Source: JAHEAO01 sp942492375 (GTDB lineage: Bacteria; Pseudomonadota; Alphaproteobacteria; Rhodobacterales; Rhodobacteraceae). Taken from it: a stretch of DNA of 64,000 nt. The stretch's first letter is position 1. The number at the start of each line of letters is the position of its first letter. The stretch lies in the NCBI GenBank assembly GCA_942492375.1, contig CALOEL010000002.1, positions 186,001 through 250,000 of the forward strand, written 5' to 3'. This document shows, in pieces, positions 8,723 to 15,766 of this stretch. The position numbers and the translations under genes were made by a program. Below the pieces are notes generated by a model that saw nothing but the letters and a program-made list of their open reading frames with translations, was not told the origin of the DNA and did no database searches.

Positions 8723-8876
8723 GATGGCTTTCTCCCAGATGAATTCCTTGGCCGGGAGTGTAATTGGCGCCATGACAATGGAACAGCCCCAATCCCAGCC
8801 TGAAAATCATGGATAGGATGCGATTGCAGCATTTGCAACCTGAAGGCGGTTGACGACCGGCGCGCCGCCGGCCCGC

Positions 8877-9719
8877 CTAGCCAGCCTGCCGTTGCCGAGT
8901 CTGGGGCGACAGCCAGTCCGGCCGCAGCTTGGGGACGCCGAAGTGATAGCCTTGCAGGCAATCCAGCCCCATCCGCGTCAGGCAGGCCGCGTCTTGCGGG
9001 CTTTCCACCATTTCAGCGACCGAGAACATATCGAAATGCCTGGCGATGGAAACGAGTGCCTCGCAAAGCACCTGATTGTCGGACGACTTATGGATGTCCC
9101 GGATGAACTGTCCATCGATTTTCAGAAAATCGAAGTAGAATTCCCGCAGGTATCGGAACGAAGTGAATCCCGAGCCGAAATCGTCGAGTGCGAAGCAGAT
9201 CCCGCGCGCTTGCAGCCCGGCCATGAAGACACGGGTAATATCGGGCATGACCATCGCCGAACTTTCGGTGATCTCCAGGATCAGCCGTTCGCCCAGGGTC
9301 GGATCCGACTTGAGACCACGGGACAGTGTGCGATTCCACCGTGGATAACCGATCGAGCGGGCGGACATGTTTATCGAGAGCCGAAGGCCGGGGTTGTCGC
9401 GCAGCGACTCCAGCCCCAGTTGCAGAGACAGCGTGTCTATGATCCGGCCGATTTCGTCGGTTTCCACCACGCTGATGAATTCCCGGGCGGGAATGATGCG
9501 CCCGCTGCGGTCCATGATGCGGATCAGACCTTCGTGGAAGGCGATCCTGTCGGGATGGTCGGCCCGGACCACCGGCTGGTAGGCCAGCATCACACGTTCT
9601 TCCAGAAGCGCACGGCGGACCATCGACAGGATATCGCGGTCGCGCTCGCGCACTGCCGCGCTGACCGGATCATCGAGCTGAGGACCGGATTCGAGCGTTG
9701 TAAACTTGGCTTCTGACAT
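8877..9719 (-). CDS. Stand-alone EAL-domain cyclic-di-GMP phosphodiesterase
   Basis: A 280-residue protein made almost entirely of one EAL domain, with no GGDEF, PAS or membrane segment visible. The signature is EGL (in FHEGLIRI) instead of EAL; Asn in SINMSARS, Glu in LEITESS, the Asp pair in LDDFGSG, Lys in LKIDGQFI, Glu in AEMVES and Gln in LQGYHFG are all present, so hydrolysis of c-di-GMP is plausible. The ATG at 9719 is chosen over 9734 because AAAGGGG lies 6 bases upstream. It is divergent from tag. The N-terminal 40 residues are acidic and contain no recognised sensor, so the input signal, if any, is unknown. Confidence 0.82.
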   Translation of the reverse strand: MSEAKFTTLESGPQLDDPVSAAVRERDRDILSMVRRALLEERVMLAYQPVVRADHPDRIAFHEGLIRIMDRSGRIIPAREFISVVETDEIGRIIDTLSLQLGLESLRDNPGLRLSINMSARSIGYPRWNRTLSRGLKSDPTLGERLILEITESSAMVMPDITRVFMAGLQARGICFALDDFGSGFTSFRYLREFYFDFLKIDGQFIRDIHKSSDNQVLCEALVSIARHFDMFSVAEMVESPQDAACLTRMGLDCLQGYHFGVPKLRPDWLSPQTRQRQAG

Positions 9720-9852
9720 GTGAACCCCTTTCATCCGACTGGCTGCACATTGCGCGCGGACGGATTAAGATCGAGTGAATGTTCCCATTTAGTTCCAATT
9801 CGACTAATATCGCTCGAGGGGGCCGGCGGCGCGGCCTTTCGGGAGCTGGCTC

Positions 9853-10425
9853 ATGGAGAATAGATGCACCTGGTGCGGCGATGATCCGCTCTATGTCGCT
9901 TATCACGACACCGAGTGGGGCGTTCCGGAATATGATAGCCGGGCGCTCTGGGAAAAGCTGATGCTTGACGGGTTTCAGGCAGGCCTGTCGTGGATCACGA
10001 TCCTGCGCAAACGGGACAACTTTCGCGCGGCGTTCGAGGGATTCGATCCGCCGAAACTCGCGAAATGGGGCGAGGCCGAGGTAACACGCCTGCTCGGCGA
10101 TCCGGGCATTATCCGGCACAGAGGCAAGATCGAGGCGACGATCGGCAACGCCCGCGCCTGGGAGCGGATCGAGGCGGGACAGGGATTCTCGGCATTCCTG
10201 TGGGATCATCTGGAGGGCAAGCCGCTGCAGAACCGGTTTGCGAGCATGGCCGAGGTGCCGACCGAAACGGCGCTGTCACGGCGCATTTCGAAGGAGTTGA
10301 AGGCCGAAGGTTTCAAGTTCTGCGGCCCGACCATCGTCTATGCCTTCATGCAGGCGACCGGTATGGTCAACGATCACATGGTGACCTGTCCGTGCCACGC
10401 GAGAGTCGCGGCTCTGGCGCGGTAA
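9853..10425 (+). CDS. tag: DNA-3-methyladenine glycosylase I
   Basis: Excises 3-methyladenine from alkylated DNA in base-excision repair. The 190-residue protein begins MENRCTWCGDDPLYVAYHDTEWG, and the zinc ligands known for E. coli Tag are all visible: Cys5, His18, His175 and Cys179 (HMVTCPC at the C-terminus). The FQAGLSWITILRKRDNFR block holds the helix-hairpin-helix fold of the family. Length is as expected for the family. It stands alone: divergent from the EAL gene, and facing the minus-strand membrane protein across 257 bases of intergenic DNA that carry an 11-bp repeat array. Confidence 0.95.
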   Translation: MENRCTWCGDDPLYVAYHDTEWGVPEYDSRALWEKLMLDGFQAGLSWITILRKRDNFRAAFEGFDPPKLAKWGEAEVTRLLGDPGIIRHRGKIEATIGNARAWERIEAGQGFSAFLWDHLEGKPLQNRFASMAEVPTETALSRRISKELKAEGFKFCGPTIVYAFMQATGMVNDHMVTCPCHARVAALAR

Positions 10426-10523
10426 GACCGGGTTAACCATCAGCGTACGGTGGGTCACGGACAGGGAGGAACGCGACCCGGCGTGAACGAGCGTCAATGG
10501 GCTTGTTTTCATCGAAAATCGCG

Positions 10524-10567
10524 GTCTGCAACGCGTCTGCACACTGTCTGCAAAGTGTATGGCAACG
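10524..10567. repeat. 11-bp periodic array, copy A
   Basis: Four consecutive 11-base units: GTCTGCAACGC, GTCTGCACACT, GTCTGCAAAGT and GTATGGCAACG. The same four-unit order recurs at 56384-56427 with 35 of 41 positions matching. It lies between the convergent ends of tag and the membrane-protein gene. The 11-base period is about one helical turn, as expected for repeated protein contacts on one DNA face; function unknown. Confidence 0.6.
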
Positions 10568-10682
10568 GGTATGACGGCGGCCCAGTCAATCGGGTGCGCC
10601 CTGGTGCCGGTGGAACCGTCTTTGAGGTGATCGTCGACGGGGTAGTGCCGGACCGATTGCATCGTCGGGCGGGTGATGCCGC

Positions 10683-11390
10683 TCAGCCGGCCTGCCGGGG
10701 CTTGCCCAATTCGTCCAGAACCGCCTTGGCCTCTGCGGTGATGGCGCGGTTCAGCTTACGGGCGCTGACGCGGCGGCGCAGCCAGAGAGCCAGCCATGCC
10801 AGCACGAAGAGGACAATGGCCACCGGCCAGCCCGAGATGCGCTGATAGTTGCTGACCACCACCTCGACGACGAGATAGGTGCCGAACGCCGCGGCGCCCG
10901 CCGAGAGGGCGAGCATCATCATCGGCCTGGGCACAATGTACAGATGTTCGGCGACCTGCGCCGCGTCGGTATATAGCGGCCAGCTGCGGCGGGCATTGTG
11001 GTTGACGAGCGCGCTCATGCGGGCGCGTTTGCCGCGCGTGGCGCGGATCATCGTGACCGTCTGGCCATCCGCCAGCGGCACGTCGAAGCCCCACATCTTC
11101 ACCGGTTCGTCGATGCCGTCGTGACGCTGCAGGAAGAATTGCTGATGCAGCACCGATTCGGAACGGATATCGACATTGACCGGGCCGCCGTGAACCCCAG
11201 AGCCGGTGCCGGTGACGATCGTTTCGGCATGCCGGCCGCTGCCGCGCACGATGCCTGTGACCCGGCTGAGATCTGCGCCTTCAACCCGTCGGACGCCCTG
11301 CGCGCCGGACGCCGCCGCGGCTTTGCGCCGGCGCAGCAGAAAATAGGCCGCGACAAACGCGACCGCTGTAAGAATGATCAGAATATCCAT
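10683..11390 (-). CDS. Hypothetical membrane protein
   Basis: A 235-residue protein that I do not recognise. Residues 1-20 form a membrane anchor followed by an RRRK stop-transfer cluster; two more hydrophobic segments lie near 160-178 and 187-206 and the C-terminal 30 residues are charged and cytoplasmic. Between the first anchor and the second lies a soluble segment of about 130 residues with a GTGSGVHGGPVNVDIRSES strand-rich part. No catalytic motif is seen. It follows the TlpA-like gene on the same strand (about 95 bases away) but nothing ties them functionally. Codon use and GC match the surroundings. Confidence 0.6.
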   Translation of the reverse strand: MDILIILTAVAFVAAYFLLRRRKAAAASGAQGVRRVEGADLSRVTGIVRGSGRHAETIVTGTGSGVHGGPVNVDIRSESVLHQQFFLQRHDGIDEPVKMWGFDVPLADGQTVTMIRATRGKRARMSALVNHNARRSWPLYTDAAQVAEHLYIVPRPMMMLALSAGAAAFGTYLVVEVVVSNYQRISGWPVAIVLFVLAWLALWLRRRVSARKLNRAITAEAKAVLDELGKPRQAG

Positions 11391-11485
11391 AGTGCCAGCT
11401 TTCCACGACCAGGCCGAGCCGCCCGGGCGGGATTAGGTCAGGGATTCAGGGATTTGAGAAGACGAAATCTGCCGCTTCGGTCAAT

Positions 11486-12040
11486 TCAGTCGCCCGCGAT
11501 CAGCGCCGCCACGATCGCCTTGGCGCTGTCGCTGTCCCATTCCGCATCGCCCCGAAGCCGCGCGATCTCTTGCCCGTCGCGGTTCAGGATCACGCTGATC
11601 GGCAGGCCGAGGACCGCCATGTCGCGGGCGAGGTCCTGCTTGGGATCCAGCAGGATCGGCAGGTTTGTCACCTCTACCTCGTCGAAGAACCTCTGGATGC
11701 CGGGCAGGGGGTTGCGGCCGGTGGCGATCGTCACGACCTCGAAATCCTCGCCGCCGAACTCTGCTTGAAGCGCGTCGAGCATCGGCATCTCCTTGCGGCA
11801 GGGCGCGCACCAGGTGGCCCAGAAATTCACCAGCACCACCTTGCCCTGCCAATCGGCCAGTTGATGCTCGCCGCCCTGGGGGTCGGTGAAGACGACCTGC
11901 GAAACCTCGGCGGGCTCCGAGAACACGAGCTTCTTCATCGTCCCGTCGCGCAGCGCCTCGAGCGCGGCCTGATCCGCGAAGGCGGCATTTGCACCAAGGG
12001 CAAGGGCCGTATAGAGAACGGCGGAACGGAACCAGCGCAT
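11486..12040 (-). CDS. TlpA-family thiol:disulfide oxidoreductase
   Basis: A 184-residue periplasmic thioredoxin-like protein. A signal peptide (residues 1-22, cleavage after AFA) precedes a thioredoxin fold with the redox motif WATWCAPC, Cys78 and Cys81, and a cis-Pro loop in GLPISVIL. TlpA/ResA-type proteins reduce specific periplasmic targets such as apocytochrome c or cytochrome oxidase copper sites. It is divergent from argH with 20 bases between start codons; in many Rhodobacteraceae a TlpA gene occupies this place, so the pairing is conserved without an obvious functional link. The client protein cannot be deduced, although c-type cytochromes are encoded in this genome (cycM at 62.9 kb). 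Confidence 0.85.
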   Translation of the reverse strand: MRWFRSAVLYTALALGANAAFADQAALEALRDGTMKKLVFSEPAEVSQVVFTDPQGGEHQLADWQGKVVLVNFWATWCAPCRKEMPMLDALQAEFGGEDFEVVTIATGRNPLPGIQRFFDEVEVTNLPILLDPKQDLARDMAVLGLPISVILNRDGQEIARLRGDAEWDSDSAKAIVAALIAGD

Positions 12041-12060
12041 GAAGCCTCCGGGGGCAGACT

Positions 12061-13452
12061 ATGACCAAGACGACCCAGAACGCCATGTGGGGCGGGCGTT
12101 TCGCCGCCGGGCCGGACGCGATCATGGAGGCGATCAACGCCTCGATCTCGTTCGACCAGCGGCTGGCCGCACAGGACATCGCCGGGTCGCGCGCCCATGC
12201 CGCGATGCTGGCGGCGCAGGGCATCATTACCGATAGCGATGCGAAGGCGATACGGGAAGGCCTGCTCACGGTGTTGTCAGAGATCGAGGCGGGAGATTTC
12301 CCGTTCTCGGCGGCTTTGGAGGATATCCATATGAACGTGGAATCGCGGCTGCGCGATTTCATCGGCGAACCGGCCGGGCGGCTGCATACGGCGCGGTCGC
12401 GGAACGACCAGGTGGCGCTGGATTTCCGGATGTGGGTGCGGGAGCAGGCCGATGCGGCGATCGAGGGGATCGAGGCGCTGCAACGCGCATTGCTGGCGCA
12501 GGCCGAGGCGGGCGCGGACTGGGTGATGCCGGGCTTCACCCATCTGCAGACCGCGCAGCCCGTCACATGGGGGCATCACATGATGGCCTATGTCGAGATG
12601 CTGGGCCGCGATGCCGGGCGGTTCCGCGATGCGCGGGTGCGGATGAACGAGTCGCCCCTGGGCGCTGCGGCGCTGGCCGGCACGTCATTTCCGATCGACC
12701 GGCAGATGACGGCTGAGGCGCTTGGGTTCGACCGGCCCGCGGCAAATTCGCTCGATGCTGTGGCGGATCGCGATTTTGCGCTGGAATTCCTGTCGGCGGC
12801 GACGATCTGCGCCATGCATCTGAGCCGGTTTGCCGAGGAATTGGTGATCTGGTCCTCGGCGCAGTTCCGCTTTGTCGCGCTGTCGGACCGGTTCTCGACC
12901 GGCTCTTCGATCATGCCGCAAAAGAAGAACCCCGATGCCGCCGAACTGATCCGCGCCAAGATCGGTCGGATCATGGGCGCGATGGTGGGGCTGTTCACAG
13001 TGATGAAGGGCCTGCCGCTGACCTATTCCAAGGACATGCAGGAGGACAAGGAGCAGGTCTTCGACGCCGCCGACAGTCTGACACTGGCGCTTGCCGCGAT
13101 GGAGGGCATGGTCCGCGACATGACCGCCAACCGCGACGCGCTGAAGGCGGCGGCGGCGAGCGGGTTTTCGACGGCCACCGATCTGGCCGACTGGCTGGTG
13201 CGAGAGTTGAACCTGCCGTTCCGCGATGCGCATCATGTCACCGGCACGCTGGTGGCGCTTGCCGAGAAGAAGGGATGCGACCTGCCCGATCTCTCGCTCG
13301 ATGAGATGCGCGGCGTCCACCCAAGCATCACCGAAAGTGTATACAGTGTGCTTGGCGTCGAGAATTCGGTGGCGTCGCGGACGTCCTACGGCGGCACCGC
13401 GCCATCGGAAGTGCGCAAGCAGATCGCGCGGTGGAAGGAGGCGCTGGAATGA
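12061..13452 (+). CDS. argH: Argininosuccinate lyase
   Basis: Splits argininosuccinate into arginine and fumarate, the last step of arginine synthesis. The 463-residue protein has the fumarase/aspartase superfamily signature GSSIMPQKKNPD near residue 280-291, the HTARSRNDQV substrate loop, and the catalytic His in GFTHLQTAQPVTWGHH. The ATG start gives MTKTTQNAMWGGRF, the usual N-terminus. Its stop overlaps the start of a small lipoprotein gene (ATGA, 13449-13452), and that gene in turn overlaps DUF2834, so argH heads a tightly coupled three-gene unit. Confidence 0.96.
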   Translation: MTKTTQNAMWGGRFAAGPDAIMEAINASISFDQRLAAQDIAGSRAHAAMLAAQGIITDSDAKAIREGLLTVLSEIEAGDFPFSAALEDIHMNVESRLRDFIGEPAGRLHTARSRNDQVALDFRMWVREQADAAIEGIEALQRALLAQAEAGADWVMPGFTHLQTAQPVTWGHHMMAYVEMLGRDAGRFRDARVRMNESPLGAAALAGTSFPIDRQMTAEALGFDRPAANSLDAVADRDFALEFLSAATICAMHLSRFAEELVIWSSAQFRFVALSDRFSTGSSIMPQKKNPDAAELIRAKIGRIMGAMVGLFTVMKGLPLTYSKDMQEDKEQVFDAADSLTLALAAMEGMVRDMTANRDALKAAAASGFSTATDLADWLVRELNLPFRDAHHVTGTLVALAEKKGCDLPDLSLDEMRGVHPSITESVYSVLGVENSVASRTSYGGTAPSEVRKQIARWKEALE

Positions 13453-13601
13453 AAGGGCTGCTGGTCTGCCTGACTTTGGCGATGGTTCTTTCGGGCTGCG
13501 GAGTGGACGGCCCGCCGGTGCGGCCCGAGCCTGAGCCCGCCACCACCACCATCGGTCTTAGCGGAACAGTCAAGGCCGGGATCGTCGGGGGCAGCGGCTG
13601 A
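13449..13601 (+). CDS. LptM-like small lipoprotein
   Basis: A 50-residue open frame, easily missed by length cut-offs. It starts MKGLLVCLTLAMVLSGCGVDG and ends within GIVGGSG. Residues 1-16 are a lipoprotein signal peptide with lipobox LSGC, so Cys17 would be lipidated. The mature start CGxxGPPxxPxP resembles the LptM (YifL) family, small lipoproteins that in E. coli assist disulfide maturation of the LptD/LptE lipopolysaccharide translocon. ATGA overlaps at both ends (argH and DUF2834) show that it is translated. In other proteobacteria LptM-type genes lie near argH or lysA, and lysA is 0.9 kb downstream here. Assignment to LptM rests on motif and position only. Confidence 0.72.
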   Translation: MKGLLVCLTLAMVLSGCGVDGPPVRPEPEPATTTIGLSGTVKAGIVGGSG

Positions 13602-13918
13602 TGTCGCCGTTGCGAATGGTCTACCTGGCATTGGCGGTCTGGGGGGCGGTTCATCCGATGTACTGGTTCGTGACCTGGTTCAACGCGAACGGCTGGTCAC
13701 TGTCCGACATGGTCGATGCCTGGCACGCAAATGCGGCGACGACCGGCCTGACCTGGGATCTGACCATCGCGGCTTTCGCGCTGACTGTCTGGGCGATCGC
13801 CGAAACCCGGGTGCGGCGCAACTGGTCGGCGCTGTGGTGCATCCCGGCGACCTACCTGATCGGAGTCAGCTGCGGCTTGCCGCTATACCTGTTCCTGCGA
13901 ACGCGTCGGGTGGACTGA
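13601..13918 (+). CDS. DUF2834 membrane protein
   Basis: A 105-residue protein with three hydrophobic segments (about residues 5-25, 50-68 and 78-98) joined by short loops. The pattern LALAVWGAVHPMYWF, then LTWDLTIAAFALTVWAIAE and the terminal LPLYLFLRTRRVD is the DUF2834 signature. No function is known for the family. Its ATG overlaps the stop of the LptM-like lipoprotein gene, so it is the last gene of the argH unit, and it converges on the phasin gene with only 5 bases between stops. Confidence 0.78.
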   Translation: MSPLRMVYLALAVWGAVHPMYWFVTWFNANGWSLSDMVDAWHANAATTGLTWDLTIAAFALTVWAIAETRVRRNWSALWCIPATYLIGVSCGLPLYLFLRTRRVD

Positions 13919-13923
13919 TAAGA

Positions 13924-14277
13924 CTAGGCGTCCGGCTTGGTGGAGAGCTGCGCCAGAAAATCGTTGCTCATCTCGATCAGCTTGCCGGTTTCCGCCGCAT
14001 ATTGATCGAAGGCGTCGCGCATGAACCGGGTCTGGATTTCCTGGACTTCGGTGAGATCCTTCGCGTGCAAGATCTCCTGCTGGGTCCGTATATCCTCTTT
14101 GACCCGATCGGAAATGAACTGAAGCACTTCGGTGTTCAGATTGTTCATGTTCTCCACCCAGCCGGCCCCCAGCCAGGCCAACGAGCCAAAACCCATCTTC
14201 TGCAACTCTGCCGTTGCGCTCATCGAGGCGGATTCGGTTCCTTCGGTCTTCTTGCTGGTGGTTGATTTCTCTGACAT
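13924..14277 (-). CDS. Phasin family protein (granule-associated)
   Basis: A 117-residue, mostly helical protein of the phasin family. After a Ser/Thr/Lys-rich N-terminus (residues 1-20) it has ATAELQKMGFGSLAWLGAGWVENMNNLNTEVLQFISDRV and then a long amphipathic helix DIRTQQEILHAKDLTEVQEIQTRFMRDAFDQYAAETGKLIEMSNDF, which is the phasin hallmark of coating polyhydroxyalkanoate granules. Phasins are structural and control granule size and number. The gene is monocistronic on the minus strand. Together with phaA and phaB at 6-8.7 kb, it supports PHB storage. A PhaR-type repressor would be expected to control it, but I found no convincing TGC-rich operator upstream. Confidence 0.82.
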   Translation of the reverse strand: MSEKSTTSKKTEGTESASMSATAELQKMGFGSLAWLGAGWVENMNNLNTEVLQFISDRVKEDIRTQQEILHAKDLTEVQEIQTRFMRDAFDQYAAETGKLIEMSNDFLAQLSTKPDA

Positions 14278-14500
14278 TTCGTTAGTTTCCCCCAGATTGT
14301 GGCAGCTTTGGCAACAATATCATCTTACATCAACTTTCGTTTCGCGCATTGATTGAGCGCAAATGGCCACTCACGATCGGCGTTAAGGTGCCGACCGGGA
14401 AGACGCCCTGGCAGGGGCGAAGTCGTCTGGTGAATCTGCCAGAGGTCTTTCATGTCCGGCAGGACCGATTATAAGGTCCGACCAAAGGGCTGGAGCGCTT

Positions 14501-15766
14501 ATGGACCATTTCCTTTATCGCAACGGCATCCTTCATGCCGAGGATGTTCCCGTGCCCGAAATCGCGGCAGCGGTCGGCACGCCATTCTATTGCTACTCGG
14601 CCGCGACGCTGACCCGGCATTACCGGCTGTTCGACGAGGCCCTGACGGGTCTCAACCACCTTGTCTGCTTCGCGATGAAATCGAATTCCAACCTCGCCGT
14701 GCTGCGTCTTCTGGGCAATCTCGGCGCGGGAGTCGACGTCGTGTCCATCGGCGAATACCTGAAGGCGAAGGCCGCGGGCATTCCCGGCGAGCGCATCGTG
14801 TTTTCCGGTGTCGGCAAGACCCCGGCAGAGATGCGGATGGCGCTGGAAGGCGGCATTCGGCAGTTCAACGTCGAGAGCGAGCCGGAAATGGCCACGCTCA
14901 ACGAGGTCGCGCTGTCGATCGGGAAAACTGCGCCGATCACCATTCGGGTGAACCCCGATGTGGATGCCAGGACGCATGAGAAGATCGCGACCGGCAGGAA
15001 AGAGAACAAGTTCGGCATACCGATCGCGCGCGCCCGCGAAGTCTATGCCGAGGCAGCGATGCTGCGCGGATTGAAGATCGTCGGTATCGACGTGCATATC
15101 GGCAGTCAGCTGACTGAGCTGGAACCCTTTGAGCAGGCTTATGCCATCGTCGCCGATCTTGCCCGGCAGCTTCGCGCCGAGGGGCACAACATCCAGCGGC
15201 TCGACCTTGGCGGCGGTCTGGGCATTCCTTACGAACGTTCCAACACCGCGCCTCCGCTGCCGATCGAATATGGCGAGGCCGTGCGCCGCGCGATCGGAGA
15301 TCTGGACGTGGAAGTAGAGATAGAACCGGGCCGTCTGATTTCCGGAAATGCCGGGATCCTGGTCAGCGAGGTCATCTATCTGAAGGCCGGAGAAGAACGG
15401 AATTTCCTTATTCTCGATGCCGCGATGAACGATCTGATCCGGCCCTCGATGTACGGGTCGCACCACGACATCGTGCCCGTGGTGGAGCCAGATGCCGGAA
15501 CCGACCTTGCGCCGATCGACATTGTCGGACCGGTCTGCGAGTCGGGCGACACTTTCGCAAGGCAACGGGCGATGCCGCCGCTGGCCGCGGGCGATCTTGT
15601 GGCGTTCCGCTCTGCCGGGGCTTACGGTGCGGTCATGGCGAGTGAGTACAATTCCCGCCCGCTGGTCCCCGAAGTCATGGTTCAAGACGATCAATTCGCT
15701 GTCATACGGGCGCGGCCGACCTTTGACGAGATGATAAACCGGGATACCATCCCGACATGGCTCTGA
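14501..15766 (+). CDS. lysA: Diaminopimelate decarboxylase
   Basis: A PLP enzyme that decarboxylates meso-diaminopimelate to lysine. The 421-residue protein has the PLP-binding Lys60 in CFAMKSNSN, the phosphate-binding GGGLGIPYE block, VHIGSQL, EPGRLISGNAG and the CESGDTFA loop whose Cys completes the active site of the dimer partner. The N-terminus MDHFLYRNGILHAEDVPV is usual. The stop overlaps the TIGR02302 start by 10 bases, so both are co-translated. The 220 bases upstream, back to the phasin gene, carry no other gene and must hold the promoters of both divergent genes. Confidence 0.96.
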   Translation: MDHFLYRNGILHAEDVPVPEIAAAVGTPFYCYSAATLTRHYRLFDEALTGLNHLVCFAMKSNSNLAVLRLLGNLGAGVDVVSIGEYLKAKAAGIPGERIVFSGVGKTPAEMRMALEGGIRQFNVESEPEMATLNEVALSIGKTAPITIRVNPDVDARTHEKIATGRKENKFGIPIARAREVYAEAAMLRGLKIVGIDVHIGSQLTELEPFEQAYAIVADLARQLRAEGHNIQRLDLGGGLGIPYERSNTAPPLPIEYGEAVRRAIGDLDVEVEIEPGRLISGNAGILVSEVIYLKAGEERNFLILDAAMNDLIRPSMYGSHHDIVPVVEPDAGTDLAPIDIVGPVCESGDTFARQRAMPPLAAGDLVAFRSAGAYGAVMASEYNSRPLVPEVMVQDDQFAVIRARPTFDEMINRDTIPTWL

